Shown in pieces: positions 21,501 through 28,308 of a DNA stretch of 64,000 bases. The DNA comes from Nanoarchaeota archaeon (lineage in GTDB: Archaea; EX4484-52; LFW-46): positions 1 to 64,000 of the forward strand of contig JAHILE010000048.1 of NCBI GenBank assembly GCA_018897155.1. Reading direction: 5' to 3'. Numbering within the stretch: position 1 is the stretch's first letter; the number at the start of each line of letters is the position of its first letter. Position numbers and translations under genes: made by a program. The notes under the pieces were generated by a model. The model was not told the origin of the DNA. It worked only from the letters and a program-made list of their open reading frames with translations, and searched no databases.

Positions 21501-21506
21501 ATTTAA
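15552..21506 (+). CDS. Secreted, C-terminally anchored Ig-like surface protein
   Basis: The 1,984-aa protein has a clear signal peptide (~5-32, ending near 'ANA') and a DUF2341-like start ('WFDTSWHFR'). Many Asn-rich beta modules with sequons follow. Two adjacent copies (~620-860 and ~860-1090) of a paired domain both carry a 'SLPQN(I/L)...CG' motif and a 'P.(D/A)Y.PGNYTGTIN' NEW3-like motif. Similar modules occur in the giant upstream protein, so the two are related by domain duplication. Near 1640 there is a Pro-rich then Gly-rich hinge, followed by another NEW3-like domain and a short coiled coil. A single membrane span ('LEALLIIILIAAIALW') leads to a ~75-residue basic cytoplasmic tail ending in a SHOCT-like hairpin ('eGIITqnaY'). 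It starts 17 nt after the coiled-coil gene and is probably co-transcribed with it. Probable role: S-layer-like or adhesin partner of the giant protein. Confidence 0.8.
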   Translation: MGFKMKQRVILFAMIAAIALLLSPLLVNIANAPTDPYWFDTSWHFRIALAINNTDYARDNWPIEHDMNFTALITQTGKSGTFDYNSIRIYAHNSTGGVMHPMKYQFDNASDSSAASNAAGTLVFLLNGTTAANEIRYFYVYFDTIENGAKSPPSFSTNLNYSWDGKEAHVNNSMLRWKIDTMRNENTSGLYDAKGNSATIFTQATSNRTIEYIQYSNGTNNFSFDFRNNATFISGPIMLRLEQAGNEMLWNNPDAITGAGWMKKTYVFYENTKWLKIIQNFTNIGGSSITRNSTNGGALSVNELIDNSLLPPFGNESNPMSRYGASDGSRGVGIINVNSSSNANYSAVYDAALDRIGINLNSTTLAPQESIIQTTVMQFDDVQYSDDQNLLPLRNQLLYPPIITQDNPQYITFMLESKTNYTIHNRNESVLITGNTTFDPYNISSSMNATLDMGTADSADDITIVLYDDGSAEHGDATASDTIFSNYFNLSEDSVFGTWNITINAYDISDILLNQSITAFNVTNEYSTSINISNPDGFVDRIINTTLNVKNKRYDTFIPGATLNCSYSGSGELTNITDYGNGTYLLNFTAPSITGSYLLNCSAIKFNNTGWAAQWFYTETSETMLLLNITPENHTTSNITRATGNSFIINLNATDIGGANAKYTNMTLSLPQNITANATNASCGTVIMGTSCLRDFNITIANGTSPGNYTLNTSVVWENPDTSKNTTNSSVTIYVLSNPQINITPANISGNAPDGKTVTIGTFTVWSIGNDNITNTTFNVTGIPDFSVSFSPQNISGLAAGSSQPVSVNVTVPSDYAPGNYTGTINASTINDGWKTIELNVAVPSTTNLSINITPQNYTSRNISYSNSESFNITINTSNTGVTGAKDVNISLSLPQNLSANSTIENCGNISTNSFCINQFNITISNQTAPGNYTFNITATWKNPDLSINSTTTNMTVAVLSNPLLNVSEGGISTILFDNTTAYAGNFTTYSLGNDNLTNITFNVTGLSNFTFTFLPANISTLGVNSSQLVSVNVSVPFAYSPGNYTGTINMSSINDGWKVIEINVSVLIRREWSISPTHCERAENPDTGTVCSVAVSNTGNAPINFTVNPSGINYTSANETNFTVAKNSTHSLVFLYNVSNITKDFFYSFYTINATDADASPQYSNFNITLIPYVIPLFSVNVLPNETEQRKNVEIMVNVTDRSTTGINWTQMNITLPNGTLETHNLTRIDVNGTFSQWYFNYSGIMNISNLTNMSGNLSNITLNYTGSTALRGTYNISITSQDNTGVAGDVNGSFKIHAKMLIGFLPGSTKYYQGSTGSLYYAATDSEDNALSGANVTIKIKDSSGNLTYLQTFSTGSSGQILPTPTFLLPNDAKVGQYNISAYTTYYDAIADKILNATNNASFSLQSGSSGGGGGLAAYVDTAVVWYPDNVMRFEMWFSYAGNVTDPDNMTLFVYDPASNLYFNISLTNANRSSAGLYNYRYAMPINTASGYYFAILTASKEGFVSQMVKPFRVAKGGPYDVKLTVLPPLEVSRQDYLSFEVLVENMGEVTQDVYIDYWTSYENNTYYYSGEAILTPVGVNITIIRTAYIFSNQPLGMNTLNLKVTYDSVQAPILLSANFEVVDDYINIPPPPPQPPPPDYDYESGGGGGGVIERIIYLPPEELPETDAAGIGKRSSIEIESYNKEINIVRGWTSLESVKVKNTGNTTLKNITLLLSGIPSSWFKITPKYYESLTSGNSTIFLIEFKIPNNAESGTYNIVFTASSIERTTEKVGRLIIFTSIEELVNQEIINLKIDVEKLEEDTDYSERLGRNISQIRDIIASARAQIKLAEDNAKKKVFDDALLNTQTASGLIKRGKRLLESLVTEEPSVSQKPTRNVWLMGLEALLIIILIAAIALWTIRSRGKLKWENIKAYLKKKTEKSATNEELKKELVAEKEKIARMTKLLESELKEGIITQNAYNELKKRNDEKRAKIEQQIKKI

Positions 21507-21533
21507 GCCGCAAACAAATCAAAAACCATGCGG

Positions 21534-21839
21534 TTATTTGCTCAAAATTCTCTTCTTTTCAAAAACAATCGCTATAAATACAAGGCCCATAAACGCAGTT
21601 ATCACAAGAATGCTTGCGGTATAGCTGACAATATCATTTATTATGTGATATGCACTTCCTTCTTTTGTGGTGCATGTCGTTTCACCGCCCTGCATAAAAA
21701 AAGAGTACTTTATTTCCGCCGCACCTCCGAAACTTTCGCAGATTTCCGCATGTATCGATTCGTGAAAGTATGTCTGTATTGAATTTACAAAAAGAAACAT
21801 AATTATGAGAACAATTATGTCGAAAATATAGTGCTTCAT
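21534..21839 (-). CDS. Small membrane protein with an HExxH motif
   Basis: The 101-aa protein has a hydrophobic helix at ~5-20, then HESIHAEIC (H26, E27, H30), a Cys-containing loop and a second membrane helix (~72-92). HExxH beside a membrane helix is the arrangement of integral-membrane zinc peptidases (zincin or M50-like). The protein is far shorter than a site-2 protease, and no second zinc-ligand motif is obvious. Peptidase activity is therefore only a suggestion. It converges on the surface-protein gene. Confidence 0.55.
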   Translation of the reverse strand: MKHYIFDIIVLIIMFLFVNSIQTYFHESIHAEICESFGGAAEIKYSFFMQGGETTCTTKEGSAYHIINDIVSYTASILVITAFMGLVFIAIVFEKKRILSK

Positions 21840-21897
21840 GAAATAAGATACTGCATCACAAGCTTAAAAATCGATAAATAATTGCGCGACAGATAAT

Positions 21898-22467
21898 TCA
21901 AGACTTTCTTCTAATGCTTACAACGGTTTTTCCGTTCTGAACCCCTTCATTTTTAACAATAAGCGAATAGGTTCCTGGAGATAGCTTATAATCTCCTGTC
22001 AAATTTATTCCTTTTTCGAAATATTCAAGTCCAACAGCCACCATATTTTTTTTAATAAAGGGAAATGCAAATGAAGGGATCACATATGTTTCAAAAACGC
22101 CGGACAAAACATCAGGCATTCTATCAGAGATTGTTCCAACATTGCCTTTTGTGAAAACAAAATACGCATTATTGTAATCCAAATCTTCGCTGATTGTCAT
22201 TGAAGTCGCTGTAGAATCAACATTGTAAAAAATGCCGCCGCGGCTTACTACCGCAATTACTGTGGAATTTGCAAAATTCGATGCACCATATCTGCCTGAT
22301 GTGCTTGTGACCGGCGCAAGTGTTGGAGATTCCACAGACACTTCAACCGAATGGCCCGAAGATGCATACGAAACATATGCCAGGGATGCAAATAATACAA
22401 CTATACTCAAAGAGAGTAAAATGCAATTACTGCGTTCTTTGAAAAAAGCAGACATTTTACATAGCAT
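21898..22467 (-). CDS. Secreted or membrane-anchored protein of unknown function
   Basis: The 189-aa protein has a basic N-terminus and a hydrophobic helix (~16-36), then an extracellular-type, Ser/Val-rich beta domain of ~150 residues ending 'KTVVSIRRKS'. No family is recognised. A TATA-like GTATATAAG on the minus strand at ~22495-22505 lies ~30 nt before the start, divergent from atpD. Confidence 0.6.
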   Translation of the reverse strand: MLCKMSAFFKERSNCILLSLSIVVLFASLAYVSYASSGHSVEVSVESPTLAPVTSTSGRYGASNFANSTVIAVVSRGGIFYNVDSTATSMTISEDLDYNNAYFVFTKGNVGTISDRMPDVLSGVFETYVIPSFAFPFIKKNMVAVGLEYFEKGINLTGDYKLSPGTYSLIVKNEGVQNGKTVVSIRRKS

Positions 22468-22584
22468 AAAAACACAATATACTATTATTTGCGCCCGCTT
22501 ATATACGTACGGCGCAGCTCTTTGTGGTTCGCATCGAGTGGCGAAAACATATAAATCTATAGAATTATCTATTAGTGTGATGCT

Positions 22585-23199
22585 ATGGAAATAAAGCCGA
22601 CGCGCTCGGAACTAATGAAGCTAAAGAAGAAAATCAAGCTTGCTAAAAGCGGCCATAATCTTCTTAAGAAAAAACGCGACGGATTAATCATAGAGTTCTT
22701 TGAAATTCTAAAACAGGCAAAAACAGTGCGCAAAGAGCTAACTGACGCTTACAAAAAAGCCCGCCATAATGTTGATGTCGCATCTGCCGTTGAAGGTGTA
22801 TTTCCGCTTAAAACAGCAGCTATGACAGTAAGCCCCTATACCCCAATAGAGCTTTCTAGCAAAAACATAATGGGTGTGGTGGTGCCGAAAATAAAGACTG
22901 AAAAAAACACCAAAACACAAGTTTACAGCTATATAAGGGGCTCAATAGCGATTGATGAAGCGATAGCGACATACAAACAGGTTCTTGAAAAAGCAGTGAC
23001 TGCTGCCGAAGTAGAGACGGCGATGCTTAAGCTTCTCCAAGAGATAGAAAAAACAAAGCGCCGAGTAAACGCACTCGAATTCTCACTCATACCAAAAATG
23101 CAGAAAGAGGCTTCTTTTGTCACGCTGCGCCTCGAAGAAATGGAACGTGAGAATATCTTCAGACTGAAGAGAATCAAAAATAGACTTAAGTCAGCTTAA
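22585..23199 (+). CDS. atpD: A/V-type ATP synthase subunit D
   Basis: The 204-aa protein begins with the family signature PTRSELMKLKKKIKLAKSG. It has the expected two long terminal helices that form the central-shaft coiled coil, at the usual length (~200-210 aa). Subunit D is the rotor stalk linking the A3B3 head to subunit F and the membrane ring. No other ATPase subunit is nearby, so the gene is detached from the usual atp operon. A TATA-like element (CATATAAAT, ~22548) lies upstream, with GTGTGAT just before the start codon. Confidence 0.93.
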   Translation: MEIKPTRSELMKLKKKIKLAKSGHNLLKKKRDGLIIEFFEILKQAKTVRKELTDAYKKARHNVDVASAVEGVFPLKTAAMTVSPYTPIELSSKNIMGVVVPKIKTEKNTKTQVYSYIRGSIAIDEAIATYKQVLEKAVTAAEVETAMLKLLQEIEKTKRRVNALEFSLIPKMQKEASFVTLRLEEMERENIFRLKRIKNRLKSA

Positions 23200-23247
23200 A
23201 AACAACATACTAGTAACGCTTATTAACTGTCTTAAGCAATATATATT

Positions 23248-23994
23248 ATGGTAGTTTCCAGCAATCCCATAACAAAAATACTTCTCGAAGTGCCCGCCAA
23301 TGCAGACTTGGGCGATATTTCAATAACACACGGCGCTGTTGCAGAAGTTTTTGATTCAACAGGGGCTCTTTCGCGCAAGCCTTTCGAGCTTGCGGAACAT
23401 GCACATCCTGCCGAGGTTTGGTTCGAGCTGAATATTTCAAATAGCCGCTTCAAAGATGGGCTTGAGGAAATGAATAAACTGGCGCACATGGGATTTTCAA
23501 ACTTTAAAATACTGCTCTCAGGGTTAAAAGATCCAAGCGACATCTATCGCGTGCGCCTTATTGCGGCTGAGCAAGGATTTTCCTTCGGCATGGAAATTCC
23601 TTTCGGAATTCTTGTCGAATACCCTGCAATGGCCCTTTCATACGAAGCGATTTCAAAAGCAGGCGCCTCATTTGCCCTTATGGATATAGACACCCTCTCA
23701 AAAAGAATATTATTTTCTGAAAAAACGCCTGACGGACTTCCTGATCCGGTGGCTAAAGTAATGGAAGATTCAATAACGCACTTCAAAGGTATGCGAATGC
23801 ACGTCTCTGCGCGCGGAAATATGCTTGAAAATGCCGCAGTCATAAAGGAACTGACAAATTTGGGAATTGATTCTGTCGTATCACACCCCGATAAAAAGGA
23901 AAGACTGAAGCTAAAACTGCTTCATGCAGAAAAAAGCCATGAGATTGATTTCTTAAAGGCTAAGATGCGCATGCACCTCAAGTCGCGAGCGTAA
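23248..23994 (+). CDS. Stand-alone PEP-utilising-enzyme C-terminal barrel homologue, probably inactive
   Basis: The 248-aa protein matches the TIM-barrel end of PEP synthase/PPDK in several places: 'FGILVEYPAMAL' resembles 'GIMvEiPsaal', 'ASFALMDIDTLSKRIL' resembles the '(F)fSIGtNDLtQ' strand, and 'GIDSVVSHPDK' resembles 'GIDSiSvNPD'. The phosphohistidine and nucleotide-binding domains are absent. Where these enzymes have the active-site Cys (CG(E/Q)...), this protein reads 'HVSARGN'. It is thus likely a non-catalytic or repurposed barrel. It lies 48 nt after atpD on the same strand and may share its transcript. Confidence 0.55.
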   Translation: MVVSSNPITKILLEVPANADLGDISITHGAVAEVFDSTGALSRKPFELAEHAHPAEVWFELNISNSRFKDGLEEMNKLAHMGFSNFKILLSGLKDPSDIYRVRLIAAEQGFSFGMEIPFGILVEYPAMALSYEAISKAGASFALMDIDTLSKRILFSEKTPDGLPDPVAKVMEDSITHFKGMRMHVSARGNMLENAAVIKELTNLGIDSVVSHPDKKERLKLKLLHAEKSHEIDFLKAKMRMHLKSRA

Positions 23995-24007
23995 AAAATC
24001 ACAATCC

Positions 24008-24105
24008 AGTTGATTTTCAAGCTTTCGACGTGGCCAAAAAGTTTGTCGAGCAAACGGCATGAGTTTCATCGCATTCATACTCACATTGCAATGAAAAATC
24101 AATAG
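24008..24105 (+). other. Multi-hairpin intergenic segment, candidate structured RNA
   Basis: In the 206-nt gap before tbp, an outer stem (24010-24017 with 24095-24102) encloses three smaller stems. These are GC-tt-TCGAC (24021-24029) with GTCGAGC (24045-24051), TGAGT (24060-24064) with ACTCA (24079-24083), and the palindrome CATTGCAATG (24084-24093). The strand of any transcript is unknown. It could also be a degenerate palindromic repeat. Confidence 0.3.
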
Positions 24106-24165
24106 ACGTACAGAGATTGAACAAAGAAGCGGTCGGAAATATATCAAAGTATTTAAATAGCGGTG

Positions 24166-24175
24166 TATATATAAT
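24166..24175 (+). promoter_or_regulatory. TATA box of tbp
   Basis: TATATATAAT begins 35 nt before the tbp ATG, which predicts transcription starting within a few bases of the start codon. Confidence 0.6.
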
Positions 24176-24200
24176 AGACTATCATTTCTAAGGGATTCTA

Positions 24201-24743
24201 ATGGGGGGTAATACAATAATAAGAAACGTAGTTGCATCTTGCAGCACTGATTCAAAAATACCGCTTTCTCGCCTGGCTGTGGGCCTTGAGGGTACTGAAT
24301 ACGAGCCGGAGCAATTTCCGGGACTCGTCATGCGCCTGACTGATCCAAAAGCTGCTGCGCTAATATTCAACTCGGGAAAAATCGTGTGCACTGGAACAAA
24401 ATCGCCCGAAGATGCAAAATGCGCAATCGATAAATTAGTGCAGACAATACAGACTCTTGGCGTAAATATCGGAAAAGTAAGAGACATCACAATACAAAAT
24501 ATTGTGGCGTCAGCAAACATGGATGCAAAATTGAATCTTAATAAAATAGCTGTGGAACTTGAAGGAACAGAATATGATCCCGAACAGTTTCCCGGACTGA
24601 TTTACCGGCTTGATGATCCACGGGTTGTGTTTCTCTTATTCACATCCGGAAAAGTGATATGCACCGGAGGAAAAAGCCAAAAGGAACTGAATAGAAGCAT
24701 TGAAAAGCTTCGTGAGAACCTGATTGGAATTAACGCGCTTTGA
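24201..24743 (+). CDS. tbp: TATA-box-binding protein (TBP)
   Basis: The 180-aa protein is the archaeal basal transcription factor that bends TATA-box DNA and recruits TFB. Both direct repeats of the saddle are visible. 'IRNVVASCSTD...YEPEQFPGLVMRL' (~7-50) is mirrored by 'IQNIVASANMD...YDPEQFPGLIYRL' (~98-140), each followed by a 'F.SGK(I/V)(V/I)CTG' strand. The length is normal and the acidic C-terminal tail is very short. The gene stands alone behind its own TATA box. Confidence 0.97.
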   Translation: MGGNTIIRNVVASCSTDSKIPLSRLAVGLEGTEYEPEQFPGLVMRLTDPKAAALIFNSGKIVCTGTKSPEDAKCAIDKLVQTIQTLGVNIGKVRDITIQNIVASANMDAKLNLNKIAVELEGTEYDPEQFPGLIYRLDDPRVVFLLFTSGKVICTGGKSQKELNRSIEKLRENLIGINAL

Positions 24744-25127
24744 ATATCATTCGCAATTTTCGGCAAATAAAATCCGAAAATCCCGATAGACATTTATCAA
24801 ACTACGAACACAAAAAAATCGGGGGGTTTTTAATAAGGCTATCTTCTACGCTGATTCCCAGCCGGAATAATTTGATATCCCATTCTGTCGGCCGCCTGTT
24901 TTTCGGCAATGTCTATATATTCGCATATCAGCGCGCATCATTCAACAAAAATAGGCAACGAATGGATAAGAAGAATGTTTTTTGTTGCAGTGCTTCGTAT
25001 GTTGCTGGAATTGATATTAAAAAATTAAAATAATAAGAAAAATATAAAGCGAAACCCCGAAATGCCGGGAGTTTCGCAAATTAATTAATTTAGAGAGATT
25101 AAAATTGAGTTAAAATAAATTTCGGGA
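24744..25127. other. 384-nt intergenic stretch without a convincing gene
   Basis: Reading frames here have no family-like features and poor starts. The only clear elements are a C/G-tract pair after tbp (ATCCCGAT near 24782 and ATCGGGGGG near 24818), which could be a weak terminator, and the hairpin at 25049-25077. Confidence 0.5.
25049..25077 (-). terminator. Hairpin downstream of the lysine-rich micro-ORF
   Basis: GCGAAAC-CCC pairs with GGG-a-GTTTCGC around a short loop. On the minus strand it is followed by TTTATATTTTT, which fits a terminator for the small minus-strand ORF. Confidence 0.5.
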
Positions 25128-25178
25128 TTATTTTTTCTTTTTCTTGCCCTTTGCTACTGCTTTCTTCTTTGCTGCCAT
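25128..25178 (-). CDS. 16-residue lysine/alanine-rich micro-ORF
   Basis: The ATG at 25178 encodes MAAKKKAVAKGKKKKK and then TAA. A near-perfect archaeal Shine-Dalgarno (GGGGTGAT) ends 4 nt before the ATG, and a hairpin with T-run lies downstream. The peptide resembles histone-tail-like or nucleic-acid-binding basic peptides. A chance ORF in AT-rich DNA is possible, but the ribosome site and terminator argue for expression. Confidence 0.4.
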   Translation of the reverse strand: MAAKKKAVAKGKKKKK

Positions 25179-25337
25179 TTTATCACCCCATAATTTTGAA
25201 TTGCTTGAAAAATACACAAGTATTTCAAGATAGTAACTATTATATGCCCCATAGTATATATAGTTTTTTTTAAAAATACTTTTTTCAGAAAAAATTTCAG
25301 AATTTTTTTCAAATATTTTTTTAGAAAAAAATAAAAA

Positions 25338-27164
25338 TTATTTTGCAATAATTCTTTTCAGCACCTCTGCAATCTCTTTTCCGCTTGCGCGCCCGGCAAG
25401 CTCTTTCATTGCCGCGCCGATAATGACATTCATTTTGCCGGTTTTTTCGCGCAAAATTATTTCTTCAAGTATTTTTTCAAGATCCTGCGCAGAAATTTTG
25501 GGCGCTGCTGAAATTATTTCTGAAATCGGCTTTCCTGTGCGCGAATATTCCAGAACAACCTGCGCAATTTTGTTTTTTTCGATTTTCCCATTTGAAAGCA
25601 ACTCAAAGATTTCACGAAAAATAGCTTCGCTGATTTTCTCAATCTCAATGTTTTCCCGGGATTTTAATTGTGGAAGCGTGTTTGTAAAAAATATTGCGAT
25701 AGTTTTTTTCTCGGATTCGTGTTTTTCTGCGATGCTTTCAAAAATATCCAGATAATCCGACGCAATTATCTGGCCTGCAAGCTCTCCGCCGATTTCTTTT
25801 TGGATATGCGCAAATTTTTCATCAAGCGTTTCAGGTCTCTTTATTTTCCGAATTTCCGATTTCAAAACAACAATTGGCGCGACATCAGTTTCCGGATACA
25901 TCCTTGCCGCGCCCGGAAGAGGGCGCATAAATTCCGAATCGCCATTTGCAAGGGCGCGGCGCGTCTCTTTAGGAACGCCATCAAGCAATTCATTTACACG
26001 ATTTAGAACTGCATTCATCGCATTTTCCGCAGTATTTTTATCTGCGGCGACAATCGCGATAAGGTCACCATCCTTTGCTCCGAGAAATTTTCGCAGCTCG
26101 ACAAATTCATTTATTATGCCGTATTTTGCCAGGTCTTCATCAGAATGTATTATTCCTTTGACTTTTGCTTTTGCGCGCGCGAAACCTGCGACTTCATTTC
26201 CAAGAGTCCTAAAATCATTAAGCTTTTCCTTGAAAAGTCCTGCGATTTTTTCCAGCTTTATTGCATAAATCTCTTTTCCGCCAAGTATTTTTGACTGCGA
26301 GCCCTTGAAAACCGATGTTGCGTTGATAAAATACAATTCCTGTTTTTTGAAATCCCTTTCTTGGAGTTTTTGTTTTATATTCAAAAGCCCCGTCTGGCGC
26401 AAAACTTCCTGATTCACAAGTTCAGGAATCATTTTAAGGTCCTGCGCGCCTTTTATTTCCGTCCGTGCGCCGTCTTTTATTGAAACATTTACATCCTGCC
26501 TGATTGTGCCTATGCCGCGCATCACATTTCCCGTGCTTTTCAGAAGCATGCCGATTTTTTCCGCGGTTTCTTTTGCATGCTCAGGGCTCTTTATATCCGG
26601 CGCAGTCCCGATTTCAACAAGCGGAATTCCGAGGCGGTTAAGGCCAAAAACAGTTTCCCCATCGCGAGTTTCAAGAATCTGGCAGCTTTCCTCCTCAAGC
26701 GAAATATTTGCTATGCCGACAAACCCTTTGGATGTTTCCAGATTTCCGTCAATTCCGACAATCGCGGTTCTCTGGAATCCTGAAGTGTTTGAGCCGTCAA
26801 TCACTGTCTTTCGCATGAAATGAAGCTCTTGTGGAATTTTTGCAGAAAACATTTTTGATATAAGAAGCGAGATTTTGAGGGCGTCCTGATTTACGCTATG
26901 CGGCGGCTCTTCATCCATTTCCACAAGGCATGATGATTTCGGATAGATCTTGTAAATAAATTCCTTTTCGCGGCCAAGCTCGTGCATTACTGCGGCATCC
27001 ACTTTACCAAGCTCGCCAGCCACTGCGCGCAGCTTGCGCGTTATTTCTGATTTTGAGGCTTCATCCACATCAGTCGCGCAATTGCAGAATAATTTCTTTG
27101 TCTTAAGGCGGCGGTGTATTTCAATGCCGCATTTAAATCCCATCTTCTGGTAATCAAGTTCCAT
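25338..27164 (-). CDS. gatE: Glu-tRNA(Gln) amidotransferase subunit E
   Basis: The 608-aa protein is the archaea-specific GatB-like subunit of GatDE, which converts Glu-tRNA(Gln) to Gln-tRNA(Gln). The N-terminus 'GFKCGIEIHRRLKTKKLFCNC' and 'YPKSSCLVEMDEEPPHS' are typical of GatE. The cradle domain (~1-250) contains the kinase/transamidase core, a GAD/AspRS-like insertion (~270-410) is present, and the YqeY-like tail domain (~460-608) ends 'RASGKEIAEVLKRIIA'. Its partner gatD lies ~13 kb away on the same strand. AGGCGG precedes the start. Confidence 0.95.
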   Translation of the reverse strand: MELDYQKMGFKCGIEIHRRLKTKKLFCNCATDVDEASKSEITRKLRAVAGELGKVDAAVMHELGREKEFIYKIYPKSSCLVEMDEEPPHSVNQDALKISLLISKMFSAKIPQELHFMRKTVIDGSNTSGFQRTAIVGIDGNLETSKGFVGIANISLEEESCQILETRDGETVFGLNRLGIPLVEIGTAPDIKSPEHAKETAEKIGMLLKSTGNVMRGIGTIRQDVNVSIKDGARTEIKGAQDLKMIPELVNQEVLRQTGLLNIKQKLQERDFKKQELYFINATSVFKGSQSKILGGKEIYAIKLEKIAGLFKEKLNDFRTLGNEVAGFARAKAKVKGIIHSDEDLAKYGIINEFVELRKFLGAKDGDLIAIVAADKNTAENAMNAVLNRVNELLDGVPKETRRALANGDSEFMRPLPGAARMYPETDVAPIVVLKSEIRKIKRPETLDEKFAHIQKEIGGELAGQIIASDYLDIFESIAEKHESEKKTIAIFFTNTLPQLKSRENIEIEKISEAIFREIFELLSNGKIEKNKIAQVVLEYSRTGKPISEIISAAPKISAQDLEKILEEIILREKTGKMNVIIGAAMKELAGRASGKEIAEVLKRIIAK

Positions 27165-27246
27165 TATATCCGCCTAAATATAGTTATTTATCTAATGAAG
27201 TATATTAATAATATGAATATACGCCTATTAAGGGGTTGAAAGATCA

Positions 27247-28170
27247 ATGAAATCAGGAATTGTAGCATTTTTGGCAGTGCTTGTAATTATGTCAAGCACT
27301 AGCAATGCGATGAAAATAGAATCATACGGCATTGTATCGGAAATTACTGATGATAACGCGGTTCGCCAGAAAATGCTGATAACAATATTAAACAATGAAG
27401 CCCGCGAACTTAACAGCGGCTCAATTTCCGCGCCTTTGGATTCCAAAATAGTTTCAATAACTGACAATTACGGCGACCTCGATTACAATATCGAGAAAAA
27501 CGGCAAGTCAGATATCCTATTCAGGTTATCAAAGCCGTTGCAAAGTGGCGAGCCGCGCATCATAGTGATATATCTCGAAACCACAGGCCTTATAAAGAAT
27601 ACGGGGGATTATTTCGAATACTTGTTGGTATTTACGCCAAAACAAAACATATCTAATTTCGAGCATCTCCTGAAACTTCCCGAGGGCGCAAAGCTATACT
27701 CTTCCGAGCAATTTGCAGTTGTTTTCCCGGAGGCAAAAATCGGAAAAATAAATGATGTGATCTCTGTTGAATGGATTTCTGATCTGGCTGCCGGAGAGCC
27801 GCAGGTATTTCTCGCAAGATTCAAAACAGAACACATTAACTGGAAATCCATGGGCATGGCGGTTGCATTAATTATGGCAATGATTGTTCTGGGGCGTTAC
27901 CTACAAAAAATTCTGAAAAAAAACATCAACAGAAAAAAAGAAGATTTTGTAGTGCGCTCGTTGAACCTGTTAAACGAAAGCGAAAAGCCCATTGTAGAAT
28001 CAGTTATAAGACATCCTGGAATAAAGCAGAATGAACTTCGCGAGATGCTAAATTACAGAAAATCGGCGATAAGCAAAATTATAAGCAGGCTTGAAGCAAG
28101 AGAAATAATAGAGCGCAAGAAATCCGGCAAGATAAACCGGATTTATCCGGGAGATCGCCTGAAAAACTAA
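27247..28170 (+). CDS. Membrane-anchored winged-helix transcription regulator
   Basis: The 307-aa protein has a signal-like helix (~3-20), a ~170-residue extracellular beta domain and a single membrane span (~203-218, 'MAVALIMAMIVLG'). A basic linker leads to a MarR-like winged helix (~240-300; 'GIKQNELREMLNYRKSAISK' recognition region, 'IERKKSGKINRIYPGDR' wing). Archaeal membrane HTH proteins with this plan are common and are thought to relay surface signals to promoters. The target is unknown. The neighbouring secreted repeat protein and lipoprotein are plausible candidates. Confidence 0.75.
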   Translation: MKSGIVAFLAVLVIMSSTSNAMKIESYGIVSEITDDNAVRQKMLITILNNEARELNSGSISAPLDSKIVSITDNYGDLDYNIEKNGKSDILFRLSKPLQSGEPRIIVIYLETTGLIKNTGDYFEYLLVFTPKQNISNFEHLLKLPEGAKLYSSEQFAVVFPEAKIGKINDVISVEWISDLAAGEPQVFLARFKTEHINWKSMGMAVALIMAMIVLGRYLQKILKKNINRKKEDFVVRSLNLLNESEKPIVESVIRHPGIKQNELREMLNYRKSAISKIISRLEAREIIERKKSGKINRIYPGDRLKN

Positions 28171-28279
28171 TTTTTGCAACGGTTTCCACAACAGATAGTT
28201 ATATGGTTTCCGCCAAAAAAATAAGAGGCTTAAATAACAGCCCAAGGTGAAATTATGAATTGTGCGTATGGAAAAGACA

Positions 28280-28287
28280 TATATAAA
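28280..28287 (+). promoter_or_regulatory. TATA box favouring a leaderless start at 28309
   Basis: TATATAAA lies 29 nt before the ATG at 28309, matching the spacing at several leaderless genes here. It falls inside the longer reading frame that starts at 28255, behind AGGTGA. Confidence 0.45.
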
Positions 28288-28308
28288 CAAGAAAACAAAG
28301 AGTATTTC

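Noticed and set aside
24740-25033. 97-codon plus-strand frame after tbp
   Set aside because: It overlaps the tbp stop, has no ribosome site or TATA box, and its composition is not protein-like.
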